Assembly (NCBI GenBank): GCA_003640385.1
Contig: RCAB01000002.1
Location: 1-64,000, forward strand
Direction: 5' to 3'
Length of the DNA stretch: 64,000 nt
Source of the DNA: Setaria digitata
Taxonomy: Eukaryota; Nematoda; Chromadorea; Rhabditida; Setariidae
The notes beneath the pieces were generated by a model. That model was not told where the DNA came from. It worked only from the letters and a program-made list of their open reading frames with translations, and ran no database searches. A program made the translations under genes and the position numbers. Of this stretch, positions 12,089-25,381 are shown one piece after another; the first letter of the stretch is position 1; each line of letters begins with the position of its first letter.

Positions 12089-15000
12089 AATATATTATAT
12101 CCGGTTCAGTACTAATCAATGAAGAAAATATTTTCGACTTAGAAAAACCGCTTTCGGTATAAGTTTAGCTAAAAAAAATAGCGTGCAGTATAGCTCGGGA
12201 AGGTCGAGAACTTGGGGATGATGCTGAGGAGGTGGAGAAGGGAGAGACAGAGAATTTGGGACACAAGCTAAGGAAGAGCTAGAAAGCCACCCAAAGTTGA
12301 GTGATAGAAAGGTTTTCCAGAAGGCGCTTGCTACTTTGTGGATGAATATTGTTAGCTATCCAGATTTAGACAAGATAGCACTTCAACTCTCGACTTTGGT
12401 TAGACTTCCAGATCTGCCTAGAACAAGCACATAGTAGCAGATTTGAAAACGAATTCGAGAATTGTATGTAGCTTGAGCAGGAGGAGAATTAAGTTTGAGC
12501 TAATGCTACATACCTCTTCCTTTAGCCAACAACGTACTTGGTGAGGCTCTTCAGCAAGTACAGACAGAAAGAAAGGAAAAGAGCTTAGCACAGGGGCTGG
12601 ACCATTTTTCAATTTTCCTACTTCTTCGCCCTCCTCCTCCACCTTCATCCTCCTCCTCCTTCTCTTCCAGTTCAAGTCATTCGAGCTGACGGCTTCATAG
12701 TTGAAGCACTAGGTAGCAACTATAAGAGGCTGCTGGCAAGAACTACTAACTAAACTAACTTTTGACTGTTGTCGTCATCAGCACCAAGCACAAGCACAAA
12801 CCCAAGCACACACACAGAAGCCTCATTTGTGGACTGAAGATGCCAACACCAATTTACATTGAGCTGAAGAGGAGGTGCAGGGGTGAACGAATTACTGTTA
12901 CATCTCTGCCACAGAGCCCTTTTTGGCCTCCACTTGTTTTACGCATTCCGTTTCGTAACTTCGAACCGTTCCTCATATAGCATTAATCGATCTGTGCTAA
13001 GAGTGGTCTGGGTTGTAAGACAGACTTGGCATTCGTACTACGGATTTCTAGACTGAAAGGCCGTCTTGTCGTAAGTCAGGACTCTGTTCCGATCGCTGAA
13101 GAAGTATTTCAGTATCATTTAATAATTGCGCAGCGAATATGTTCACACATTTCCAGTTTCATTTCTCTAGCCGTAAAATGAAGCTTCCAGTCTACTTCCC
13201 GCATACTACCGAAACATTTCTTCTCACTTTCGCTGCCACCAAACATTATGCACAATAATTTATGAGCCTAACAGAAACTTAAATTTAGAATGCTTCAGAA
13301 CACAGCGAAAACATACTGGTTGTCTTCGAAACACTGCTCTCTTTAAAACTTGAAAATTGTGAACATAATATTGTGGTTCGTAGAAAACACAAACAAACGA
13401 AAACTGAATGTTAAGACAGAAAAGCTTTTTAGCAAGGATGAAACTTTTCAAGAACTGTTGCTCCCAATAGTATTGATAATAAGAGAGAAACAGTTCTAAA
13501 CACATATCCTCACTGTAAAAATGAAAATTCAGAGAAGAGGTGCTGACTGCTCGAGAATTCCAAAATGGGATTCGGCTAGGCGATGATGGAAGTGTGATGT
13601 TGCTGCTGATAGCAACGATGACGATCGCTGCTGATTGTTTATATTTGGGAGAAAAAAGTGATCATGAATTCAGTAAAAGACCATTTCAACAATGCACACA
13701 ACTGCACACATTCCATCTCGTTCCGTTACGTACTGCGCAATCAAAAATATTTCTTCTTCCGTTTTGGTACCTTCCCGTCCCGTGACCATATCAGTCTGCT
13801 AAATCATCACTTTACAGATTCTTTCATTGCTCTCTTAAGTGATTCTTTGTTACGTCTTAGAGGAAACAAACATCTCCTCAGCTTTTCAACAAAGTACAGC
13901 TACGTGGCACTTCTGACATGATGACATCAAATCAGTCAGTTTTACATTATCAGTTAATAACACCTCTAATCACATGCTGTTTGATCATATGAGGACAATG
14001 CTAACACATTGCAAATGAACAATTCTTCCCCGTAGATTTCTAAGAAAACTTTTTTGTAATTTAATGAAGGCCAGAGAATCTTAAATTCTTTCGGAAATTA
14101 TAACCTTCCAACTTACCGAAAAGGAAATATATGTAATTCTTTCCATCAAATTCTATTCATCAGGCCGCTTATCTTCTGATGTATGAATACAAAATATACA
14201 ATGTTTTGTCTGAGCGAAAATGGATTTTTACATAAATGTGCGTGGCATGTTCGTTTATAAAGTATTGAACAGGCTTGCTGATATGGATAGGACAGATGTG
14301 ATGTGACGTACATGGATGATACATTTTTGCAACATTTTATTTGGAAAAAAACTGCAACTCCAGCAAATCTGACAGTAATAAAGGATGGGACATATCATGA
14401 ACCATCGATAATTGTAGGATGTAACGAACTTCTAGTGAAGATTCAAAAAAAGCTGAAGCCTGTTAACAATTCTGAGTTCTTCTGCGCCATATTAATCACC
14501 GAATCCCTGAGAGAAAAATTAGAATGCAAAACTGGAAATTAAGTTTTTCAAGTTACACTACTTGCAATTGAGCTACTACTTAACTAAATACTTAATTACT
14601 TAGCTACACTATTTGTCATTTAAGGAACTATGGAACTAATGTGACTCCCGATCTTTGATCTGACCTTCAATCTCGGTAGCAATCTTAAAATAGCGTGGTA
14701 AAATGCGAAAACACTCTAACATACTTGAGCAGAACACTTTAATACAAAGTGCAGTCACTAGTTGTCGATCTTAACAATGTAGTACAGACCGTTAACCATA
14801 AGAAGTACAGCATCTTGGATGATTGACGAGATTTCTAAGGAACATGATGCTGAGGAAAAAAAATAGACTCCCTTGCTGCCAAACCGTAGCACAACACTTT
14901 GACTTTAGTAGCTGCTAAACAATTCATAATTCCTAATACCAAATCTCGAAAACTTACATTATACAGTTAACCATAACTCCCGAAAGTTCATAATTGCAAC

Positions 15001-15826
15001 GTTATTCAATGCTAGAAACATTTCCAGAGGACGAAGCACATGAAAAGAGTCACTTTCCCATACATATTCTGTATCGGCATATACTAAATTATGTCAGAAA
15101 AAAAGTACGGCGCCGTTACCACTTAGTTGTTTATGGCCAAAATTATGTCGTAAGATACGAAACAATACAGCAACAACAGGTGTTAGAAGAAGTCAATACC
15201 TTATATTTAGTGATCATCAACGTTTTTTCCAGGCATGACAAAAGCCGAAACTACCACGCAATAAGTTTGAAAAACTTGTTATGTAAAGAAAAAGAAAAAA
15301 TTTTGAGCTTCTCCTCTCTTTCTTAAATTCTTGCAGCCATTCCATTCATTTAAACAGAGCCTGAGTCAACTTCGAAATCTTTGATTACTTTGTCTACAAA
15401 ACCCAAATTACTGTCGATCTTCAACATTCAAAGTGTTGCATTATAATACAAAGTAAAAAATAATCCACTTTCGGGACGTTTTACTTTTCTTTATTGCCAG
15501 TCACAAGCTCATATTAGCAAAAATACATACGATTTACTTCAACTAATTCTGCAGTTAAGGCAGCAAACTTTTTCTTGTTTAGAGCCAATAGAATAGAGGA
15601 CTTTTATTTTATTGACTGGTAAGAGCAATTATTCAGTCCTTCACTAAAACTTGACCCATCGTTTAAATATTTCTGATCTCTTTTTGTGGTTGTTGTAACT
15701 CGAGAATTCTTCTTTGATGAAGCACTATCGCTCAAACCACTCCCTACAATAGTACTGGTGAATCATTTAGTGAAGATTTACTGTAACCCTTTCAAATACT
15801 GTACTGCTTCGATTCTTCATTTTTTT
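12089..15826. other. Intergenic region between unc-120 and SLIRP-B
   Basis: About 3.7 kb upstream of unc-120 and downstream of SLIRP-B. It holds purine-rich and pyrimidine-rich patches (12200-12680) and several plus-strand ORFs of 70-110 codons (12762-12980, 13540-13921, 14303-14542, 14994-15326). None has a recognised domain or convincing splice partners. The unc-120 promoter probably lies in the left part. Confidence 0.5.
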
Positions 15827-16721
15827 TTAACAAATCCGCAAGCATGATAATATAGCGATTTTGAAAAGATTACCTCTTCCAGATTCCTCTCCTGAATCAC
15901 TAACTTTTCGTAGTTTATGTAGCAAGTTTGCTTCTTTCGCTCCCTTTTTATGAACTTGAAAATCTATACTGTTTCTGCAAATCAATTTCGGTGTACTAAA
16001 TTTTATTTTCTTTTCCTTGCCATTTTCTTCATTCCTGATGAATTCAAATACTTCATTGTCGGAATTTGTCTTTGAAATATCTATTCCATAGCTATTTTCG
16101 TTAATTCGTCGGTTAAGTTGCATTGTACTGGCACCATGAGACAACAGCGACTTTTCTTCACTAGTTAGTGAGCAAATCACTTCTTCATCATCAATAATAT
16201 GTCTCCCTTCGAATTTTTTGATATTTTCATAAAAATCACTGTTTTCGAATGAAATGAAAGCGAAACCTTTGTGCAGACCAGTTTTTAAATTCTGAAAGAC
16301 TTTTAGCCAAGTGATTCAATAGGAATTAAAGATTGACAAGTCTAAGTCAAAAAGTCAAAAAAACTAAGTCTAAGTCAAAAAAAAAAGCAAAAAAGAAGAA
16401 CTCACGAAAGGGAGCGTGATGTTACTGACTTTACCAAACTGAGAAAAATAACTGGTCAATTCAGCTGAAAGAGAATCTAGAAAGATTTACTATACTTTGC
16501 CTTACTTTTAGTAGAAACAAAATCCATCCTAAATCTGCAGAATCAAGACAGTCAGAACATATGCAAATGATTACAAATGATGTTTAACACAGTCGACAAT
16601 GAGACTTACATGCGCCAGTAACCCAGCTGATCCTTTTAACAAAAAGTTCTGGACCATTCCGCTGCGCTCTCCTAAAAGTTTTAAGAGCAGGGCTAAATTT
16701 TCGAACCAGATGCGTTGCCAT
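15827..16721 (-). CDS. SLIRP: SLIRP-like RRM protein B (long acidic/basic tail)
   Basis: Single-RRM protein of the SLIRP type; in animals SLIRP works with LRPPRC to stabilise mitochondrial mRNAs. Exon 1 16610-16721 (37 codons + 1 nt), exon 2 16406-16464 (59 nt), exon 3 16291 down to a TAA ending at 15827. RNP motifs are visible: LFVKRISW (RNP2 position) and GLHKGFAFISFE (RNP1 position). The N-terminus is Arg/Lys-rich with few acids, fitting a mitochondrial presequence. Compared with human SLIRP (about 109 aa) this model is long (about 211 aa), with an extra ~120-residue charged tail. A donor-like GGTAATC near 15868 could splice out the last ~14 residues. Paralogue of SLIRP-A just upstream (277 bp gap). 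Confidence 0.8.
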
Positions 16722-16997
16722 CTAACTGAAAATTGATTTTCAATAAAAAGCGTGACCAAGAAAAAATCAGTAAAGTTCATATAAATACATATAGACAAAC
16801 ATGAATTTCACGCGAAAAATACACGAAATTACTGAATTTAAGGTTAGAATAACAATGTAATTACATGTAGCAGTGTAATCACAAAAAGAAACTGAGAAGT
16901 TAAAACGTAAGTCCTTACTTTAATCAAGTATAAGTCTGAATGGTTAATTTAATAATGAAAAATTCAAAGAGATTTCAATGAATAAATGGGAGTGCTT

Positions 16998-17705
16998 CTA
17001 CTGTTGTCGCCTTTTGGAACTAGGTATTGCAATCTTCGCAACTACCTAAAAACTGATGAAAAATATCAGAAAACAAAGCATACGATATGAAGTAAAAAGA
17101 AATATAAGTGAATCCGAACAAAAACTCTACTGAACACCAAAAACAAAAAAAAAAAGAAAGGAAAAAAAAATTGCGGAGAAAAGTGTTTGAACGAAAACAC
17201 CAACCCGTCGACCGTTAATATAATGATATCGCTGTTGTACAGCTTTCAGTGCATCGTCAATATTCTCAAAAGTAATAAACGCAAAACCTCTGTGCAAACC
17301 CGTTTCCCAGTCCTGTACATAAAGAAATAAATAACAAAAACACTTGAATTGCACTTTTACCTTCAACTATAAATATTACTTATAAACAAATAAGAAAAAC
17401 GGAAACTTACATACAACAGCTTGACGTGTAATACCTCACCAAAGCGACCAAAATAGTACTTCAAATCTTCTGCAAGAAATTAAAACAGTATCTTCAAAGT
17501 CTCGTTTCAACATTATTTCAAAATTTCGTGCTTAAAACAACGGCTTAGAAAACTAAAGCTTCAGCAATTTATTAAAACTACTATGTAAAAACGAACTTTC
17601 ACCAGTAAACCAACTGATGTTCTTCAATACAACACGAGACAATACCTGAACTGTTGAAACCTTAGTTGAAAATGCTCTTAATAAAGCAAAGTGCGCGACA
17701 TACAT
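16998..17705 (-). CDS. SLIRP: SLIRP-like RRM protein A
   Basis: Mitochondrial RNA-binding protein of the SLIRP family. Exons 17597-17705, 17411-17469 (59 nt), 17205-17312, 16998-17045 give 107 aa, the usual SLIRP length. Key features: N-terminal MYVAHFALLRAFSTK (presequence-like), VVLKNISWF as RNP2, GLHRGFAFITFE as RNP1, and the YINGRRV loop typical of SLIRP. The exon 1 donor was taken as GTTCGT because it gives the same length as the paralogue; GTGAAA two codons earlier is an alternative. A different 5' exon (17809-17874, ATG directly after a T-rich AG site) could splice to 17645 in phase and replace the presequence. The 3' neighbour is paralogue B; the 5' neighbour is NDUFAF1. Confidence 0.85.
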
Positions 17706-17808
17706 CCCATTACTGTCCACTGACTAACCTAGTATTACAATCTTTGTTAAACAATTATTCCAGATGCAAAAAAAAAAAAAAACTAATATTCAACTACCAT
17801 TACATGTT

Positions 17809-17874
17809 CCCACAATTCTTTTTGTTCGTCAACCCATAAAGATACAGATCCACTCTGTCTTTTGAACATCTATC
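17809..17874 (-). other. Possible alternative first exon of SLIRP-A
   Basis: A 22-codon open stretch beginning ATG immediately after a poly-T tract ending in AG (ideal for a spliced leader) and ending at a GTAATG donor. It would join in phase to an AG site at 17646 just before VLSRVVLKNISW, giving a SLIRP-A isoform without the mitochondrial-type N-terminus. It is inference from splice signals only. Confidence 0.35.
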
Positions 17875-18195
17875 CACAAAAAAAAAAAAATAAAACTTAA
17901 ATATATAAGAATGACAAATAAAAGAAAAATAACTCGTAACTCGCAACTCACAAAACAAAAAAAAAAAAAAAAAAATTTATAGTCATCATGAATCTACAAT
18001 AAGAATTTATAATCCTGGATTTCCTGAACATTGTTTAATTCTTATGAATTCTAAAAATCTTTGAAGCCTGCTTTTATTACAAATATCGCCTTGATCCTAC
18101 AAAGAAAACAGTGGAGTTTCATACATAAATCAGTTGCTTCAAAAAAAAAATGTAATTCTACAATAATAAAAAGAGCAACATGAAACATCAGAAGC

Positions 18196-20354
18196 TTATA
18201 TGCCCTCAGTATACAATATTGGCAATTGATAAGCTTCATAGGAATGTTCCTCTAAATGGCTTCTATCGTGCACCACGCCAATATAATCAATTTCAAGCGA
18301 AAAATCTCCATCGATTCTATCCATAAGCATTATCATTAACGAGCTGGAACCCAGGATGATGAGTAATAAAGTAAATAATAAAAAGTAATAACATAATAAA
18401 TGTGAAAACAACCTGTAATTTTTGTAGAAAAAAAACCGAGAATTATTTCGTTATTATATTATCTATCAACAAAATATATGGCTGAGCTGATTCAAGACAG
18501 TGACGTTGTGTTGAAATATTGTGGGCTAAGAGTCGAAATTCAACATAGGGAGGAAAAGAAAGTTATCAGGAACAAAAGCAAGAGATTTTGAAAACTATCT
18601 GTATATACGGAATGGACAAAGTGATAACACAATAAACACGTAAGATAAATATTTGAAATTTTACGGACACCAAAAAATATTTCACTGGTAAAGGACAGTG
18701 GTATAAAGATAGCAACTATAACTTCAGATAAAAAAAAAGTGTATTTTTCCTACCTAACATTAGAATTCTTTATTGGGTACTGCTTGTCCATGATTCGATT
18801 TCGTACAGTGTGAATAAATTTCGAAAATGGAATTGCTTCGTACTGCCAGTAGGGACCTCCATGAGTGTGTATATAATAACTGTGACTATCACCCCAGCTG
18901 ACATCAAACAAAAGTGGTGAATTCAATATAATTTTATAAGTTCGCCCATCACCACGGCACTGAAAAATATAAGCATTCATAATTGTAATTTCAAAGTTTA
19001 GCATAATATGACGAGTAACAGATGTTTGTTACATTCAAGTTTTGAAAACAACATAGTAACGAATGAAAAACCACAACAATGTCTACGAGCTAATGCGATT
19101 TAAATAATGTTACCTTTATAAGGAAATGCGAATAATTTGACCATTTACTGAAATATCTTTTTTTCAAAAATGCGCCCCTTTCTTCAAATTTAACTGTCGC
19201 CCATCCAGCTCGCTCAATTCGTCCATCCTTTAAAAAACAGAATACTACAGTTTAAGGCACAATATATTTATGTAGCAAATAAAGAGTATCAAATAACCTT
19301 TATTAGCTTTGTGCTTAATACGCCTCTGAACAGGGCAGTTTTCCGATCAGTAGGTACAAATTCACATTTTGAAAACCCTTCATTACTATCTGAATCAGCA
19401 CCACATCGCCAAGATTTAAATGACTGGAAGAAAATTGATGTAAGGTTCACATTAACAATTAAACCTCAACTCCACTTACAAGCTGCGAAGCGGTGCACAG
19501 ATCAAATCTTTCAAATATCATGCAGATTAGGATACTATCAAACCATCACCTCTATTGCCTTAAACGAGATATCTTTTCGGAATTGACCATGCCGAAGGTT
19601 GCCCAAATCTTCCAAGATATTTGGCTTGTAGATGCCAAAACGACCCTTTATTTCTTTAGTTATTTCCTGAATAGAAGAAAAATAACTTCTAAAACTGCCA
19701 AAGTACTATCTAGGCAATATAATTGGATTTCAAAGCTGCTGAGGTTCATCACGATGCAGTGTTATTACTACCTAAAAAGTCCCTAAGCCATTAATCATCA
19801 CCACTCAGTGGTGAATTTAAAGTGAGAGCCAAATTCCTTAAAGCAAATCGAGTCTATAACGACTTATTACTTTTCGATTTTGTTCTGTATTTCACCAGAT
19901 TAAGGAAAAAAAATTATTTCTGTTGAGAACTAACAACAACATTGTTCCACAAAAAACCAGGCATTTCTGCGACAATATCCTTGACCTCTGCCTGAGGATC
20001 AAAATCAGGTCTCATAAATTTATTTGGATAACTTAGATTATTTGGTTGGACATAGTCCCTACGAAACAGCGAACGCACTTTCTTTTCCAATTTACCACGT
20101 ATTTCCATAACTGACTGAAAATTAATGAAGCACAAAAAATGTTAATCTCATATGCTTTTAGAAAGGAAAAGCTGCGGTAAAGAACTAAATTTATTAATGC
20201 AAACCTTCAAAAATAAATAAATAAATAAATAACGAATAAAAAAAACTACTTTTCCCTCACTATCATTCAGCGGTAATGTTGATTCGAACGAGTACAACAT
20301 TGTAATAGGATTAATGCAGTGCAAACCAGTCCAAGCAATGCCTCGACACAACAT
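18196..20354 (-). CDS. NDUFAF1: NDUFAF1 / CIA30 complex I assembly factor
   Basis: Mitochondrial complex I intermediate-associated protein 30, a chaperone for the membrane arm of NADH:ubiquinone oxidoreductase. Seven phase-consistent exons: 20250-20354, 19941-20114, 19550-19666, 19298-19423, 19114-19227, 18754-18959, 18196-18343; total 329 aa against 327 in human. CIA30 landmarks: CRGDGRTYKI, THGGPYWQYEAIPFSKF, DRIDGDFSLEIDYIGVV and a C-terminal HLEEHSYE that matches HTEEFAYE of vertebrates. The start ATG at 20354 gives a basic, hydrophobic N-terminus suited to mitochondrial import. The exon 2 and 3 donors are the least certain. It sits between REXO5-like (586 bp upstream) and SLIRP-A, in the same orientation. 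Confidence 0.93.
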
Positions 20355-20939
20355 CACTGAAGGTATTCAGTGTATTCAGTCGAAAAGAGAACTGAAAACA
20401 AAATTCAGTACCGTAAGATTCCGCTTCCCAACACAATTAGATAAAGCAAAGTAATCCAGACTTCTCTACAGCTGGTAGGATCAAACTAGCAAATGTGTTT
20501 TACTCATAGTGATTAGTAATTTTTCTACCGACATATGAGCTAAATTTTGTATAACTATACGAAGTTTCAGAAATATAATAAAAAGGAAGTCAAGAATAGA
20601 TGAGATTGCTGATTACCGACATTGGTGCCCACTTTTAAGTTGTTCTCAGAATTTTTTTTTTAGACATCAATAATGCTATGATCCGGAGCTAAACAACGAT
20701 CAAATTGGTTGATTTTGGTATTAACAGAATAAATGTAAAAACTGCTTCTATAACTATGCTTATTTCTCCTAAAAAACTCAATTTAAAAGATATGGAAAAG
20801 AAAAAAACAGTGAAATGAAAACAATATATATTCCAAATTAGATTTTCACATCTTAATTGGTACAAAATGAAAGATAAAATATTTTTTTCCTTTATTGTGA
20901 ACAAACATACAAATTATAAATAACTGATATGAGAAGGGA

Positions 20940-23900
20940 TTATCTAGCATTTGTCAGAATCTGATTTTGGGTTTTCACCGTTAGGTAGCACAACGATTCC
21001 TGGAGGGATGAAAAGATAACAATAATTAACGAGTTCCATGAAGCGTACGAGATCATATTCCGAAGAGCATTATCAACAGTTATGAGAGGCTTCTCATCTG
21101 CTTCCATATTTAGTTTTTTTGTATCAATATCCACCATAACAATATTATGGGAAATTATTTCTTCGCTAACACGCTTCACCAGCTCATCCAACGAATTGTA
21201 GTCATTTGTGTTCACATATATTTCACTTGAAAATAAGTACGTTACTATAAATTTTCTTTTTTGCGTTAAGAAAGTTTTATTCCAAATAATTTAATTTCTT
21301 TGCAACTGAGTTCTTACTTATAACGTCATAATGAAAAAAACTTCAAATAATATATTTAGATAATAACCCTTAAAAAAAAAAAAAAAATGAATAAAACAAA
21401 CTGTTCATTCGGTACGTAATCTTTTATATCTCCAGGAATGGCATAAAAAGCACTTTTGCCTTTTTCATGTCTCAAATAATGCAAAATAGGTTCAAACCCA
21501 TCAACACATGTTTGAAATGCATCACTGAAATAACCACTAAATAGGAGTGTTCTTTGAATGAGAAACTTGTTCCCACGAAAAAGTTGTTCGGTAAATATAT
21601 ATCACAAAAGGTAGATAAACGACAAAAGAAGTCTTTCCTTCAACGCAAAAACATTTTGGATCTCAACAATTTTAAAGGAGTAGAAATAAGAGGAATTACC
21701 TCCAAATCAAGGTTGGTTCTTCGTCTGATGATTGAGGTGGTACAGAATTTAAACAGCATAACACACAATACTTTACGGTATTTTTCTTGCATGAACAATA
21801 AGGTACAATACAAGCAACAGAGAGTGACCTACCACATCTGCCACATGTCTGCATTACATTTTCCTGAAAATACTAATTTTCCTTCAATCTAGCCAGGCAA
21901 CTTTAATAAATAGTTAACATAACTTTTTCTTGAGAAATTCGCAAAATCTTTTACGCAATAAACAATATATTCAGGAGCAAAATACGCAGGATCTCTTAAA
22001 TTCGAATAAAAAAAAAAAAAAAAAATGAAGAATAATCACTTTTCAAAAAAGTCCAAAAAAAACCGATTTTCAGAAAAAAATGATGAAGACATACAACATC
22101 CAGGCAACGTTTCTTGCGCTGTGGTCCTTGAAAAATGCTAGAAGATGAATTTTTATTCCGGTTGACACGTGCTCCGGAACTAGTCAAACCATTTTCACGA
22201 GCCCAATCATCAAAATTCCATCCCAAGGAAACATTACCAAAACGAACTCTAAATTTGTGATGTGCATGTATTACAATAATCAACTGCATAAATCTCATTC
22301 GATTTCAACTATATCATAAAAAAATTTAACGTAAAATAGAAGAGCTACCCTTGAGAAAGTTTGTATTTCAGTAATCGCATAGTAATAACCGCATCATCGA
22401 CGGAACAATGCCCATTTTCACCTTGAATTTCTTCATCCAGAAATATCCTTGCCAATGTCTAGAAAATCCATAAATCATCCATGTCCATTTTAAAAAGAAA
22501 TAAAAGAGAAAAAAAACCCCGTACTGAAAAATGCGACATCACACCACACTTACATATTAATAATCATTATAAAAAAAATTTCAAATATATGGTCAAGAAG
22601 GAACCACCTTTAATGATGATCGTTGTCGGTCTTTACCTGATAAATTTAAACACAGAGATATATCAACACAATACGGATGCGTAATACGTATGGCACTGAA
22701 ATCGCATTCAAGCGTATGTCCAACCAAAACTGCATCATTTGGCAAAATATGGGATAAAGCTCTCTAGAAAAATACGGTATTTCAGTTTATACATTTTTGA
22801 TTTCTAAAGTATTTAATAAATAATGAAAAAATAGTAAGCATACAATTCCAAATAAAACTGATCTGATTTGAATATTAAACATCATGCTTCCTGTAATCAT
22901 ATGAAAAAAAGAAAGGAAACATTCGCACCATTACCAGACAAAAAATAAAGCAGAGATTTTAGTAATGATCCTTAATTCCAATAATACATTTGTAGACTAC
23001 ATGTTCCTAAGATTTTTCTTAATGTTCTTAGTTCCTAAGATGAGGAAGGAAGATTATAGGAATTCCATACCAGCAGGACAGTTGCACTGGAATCGATGTC
23101 TCACAATAGTAATACTTTGCCATGAATGAAAGAAAATGAAAAGAAAAAACCTTAGCATGAAACCAACCTGTACATCTTCAACTCGTACAGTCACGTTTTC
23201 AAGCATCTCCTCAGTAATACCGCTGTACTTTGTGACATAATCAATTATCTTATTTCTCGGTTTTACCAGTGTATCCAGTAAGACTTCATAACATTCATTG
23301 ACCTGTACAAAAAGTCACAATACATATGATTTAAGAAAACAAGAAATCCCAATCTTTAAACATCAAATGACTATGCCAGTTAAAACACACAACTGATATC
23401 CTTGTCAGCTCACTGTCTCCGGTTTCTGTTGTGCACATTTCACAGTCGATTGCAAAGAAAGGCGAATCAGCCTTTAATGTGCCGTACTTTTCCTAGAATG
23501 AATTAAAATGACTGGAAAAAAATATATAAAACGACTCCTTATTACTAATTTATAATAAACGAAAAGTCGAAATCGCACCGCGAAATCTTACCTTTGTTGG
23601 TACAACAGGTGTGAAGACTTCTAAGCCTGTATCATTCACTTTTGGAAAAGGATAACAAAAATCTACCATCTGTCGCAAAGTAACTAACAGTGCACCTTTC
23701 AAATCAGACTTAACATGTCCTTCCAAAATATTAGCATGCTGAAAAAAAAAAAAAAAAAAAATAAACAACATTGTAAAAGATTACTAGGGACTCAGGATTG
23801 TTTTTTTCTCTTCTACATCGAAAATTAGTATCATCATCAAACAGTACTTCCTTACCAAAGATCCATGGCACAGTACGGGATGCAGCATTCTCTATTAAAA

Positions 23901-24964
23901 ATAATGTTTATACATATATGATATGATATGATTTTTTGTTATATATTAAAAAAAATCTTTTACTAATTAAATTCGATTTTAAAACTCCATCGCACTTACA
24001 CTCATAACTCTTTTTAAACGTTCAAACTTTGAAAGCGGGACATTAAGCATACTGGTCCAAAAATCCACACTGTTCCAAACTTCCCTTTGCATTCTGATAC
24101 ATGATTTTGGGCCGAATAACTGATTGATGTATGTTCCTTTCTTGTTCCCTTCCTAAAAAAATTTTTAATCAGTATGTAGGCAAATCATGACTCTATTAAT
24201 CATAAATAAGAAGTTAAAAGGTGGGATAACCAGATTTATAAATCTCACTTAAGCATATAAGTAAAAAATCAAAAATTCCTAGTAAAGCATTTTTCAGATG
24301 TAACTCACAACCATTTCCAGATCACAACCAATCCGAAAAATGACCGCTTGTAATACTCCACGATTTGGTCGTAATGATATCCAGAAAGGCTTTTCAACAT
24401 TGTGGAATGACACGTAATGTACCAGTTCGGCAATATCTAGGAAAATCTTGTCACAAAAAATTTTTTTATGCATTTTAACATGTCTAATGCAGATATTCCT
24501 AGGAAAATTCGCTCTTCACTTCAAAAAACATTACTGCAAAGAAAGAGAAAAAAACTTACTCTGACTTCCGAGCCTTATACCATTCAACCTATTTAAAGCA
24601 AGGTTAATTTTAGGAGGATCTTTCAAATGTCGCATGGTCCGTAATTTTTCACGCAGTCTCACTGATATGTTTTCATCTGAAAAAATTTTTGAATTTCTTT
24701 AAAATATACACCCCGTTTTAAACAGCCAAAATCAGCTGGAATATCCAAAGTACGGATATCGCTGACTCGGAAACAAAAAAAATTTTTAAAAAATGCAACG
24801 CGAACTAAGAAAATACACCGACCATCGAATGACTGCTTAAGAAACGTTCCTGATGTCAAATCTACTGCTGTAGGATCGTCACCAGAAAGCAACAAAACTT
24901 CATTGACACTCTTTTTCAATTTCTTTCGTTTTCTTTCTTCTTTGCTAGTTGGTGCTTTAAACAT
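20940..24964 (-). CDS. REXO5: REXO5/NEF-sp-like DEDDh RNA exonuclease
   Basis: 3'-5' exoribonuclease of the REXO family, expected to act on nuclear/nucleolar RNA. Fifteen exons in agreeing phase (24819-24964, 24712-24761, 24560-24676, 24309-24436, 24000-24152, 23856-23891, 23592-23738, 23391-23492, 23168-23302, 22608-22763, 22349-22458, 22095-22248, 21700-21863, 21402-21524, 20940-21225) give about 668 aa. Exonuclease motifs: FFAIDCEMC (Asp, Glu), GHTLECDF (second Asp), HCSVDDA (His and third Asp), so the active site looks intact. The N-terminus is Lys-rich (nuclear signal). After the exonuclease fold, exon 21700-21863 encodes eight Cys, including CGRCG and CVLCC, resembling a zinc site. I see no clear RRM in the tail where human REXO5 has two. 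Exon 14 has two possible 3' sites 12 nt apart (21524/21536). Confidence 0.9.
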
Positions 24965-25381
24965 ATAACAATATGAAAATATAGCTCTTCACAATCTGAA
25001 ACATTTATTATAAAATATATTAACAATACGAAACATTAAACGAATGCACGGGCATAATAACGAGAGATGTTCAAACTAGAATCAGAACAACAGTGCCACA
25101 ACATCGAAGGTTTGCAGGTAAAACTACCTTAGAAAAGACAGTTTCGAATTGGACTGATTTATTTCTGAGAGCAAAAACTCAAGTAGGTGAAGGGAAAGCA
25201 ATTCCAAGAGATTTCGAAATTTGAAAAATATACAATGAGATGGAAACCCGCGATACTTTTAGCATCACCCAATAAGAGTTTTTTGAAAGTAAATCAGCCT
25301 GCAAAGTACAAAAATTGCGTACTATTTAACTGACAAGACGAGTACATAATGAGTGGATTACAAATTAAATAGCAGTAATTG

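Noticed and set aside
14303..15326. Plus-strand ORFs at 14303-14542 and 14994-15326 as genes
   Set aside because: No recognised family, most apparent starts are not ATG, no good splice partners; the lengths are feasible by chance.
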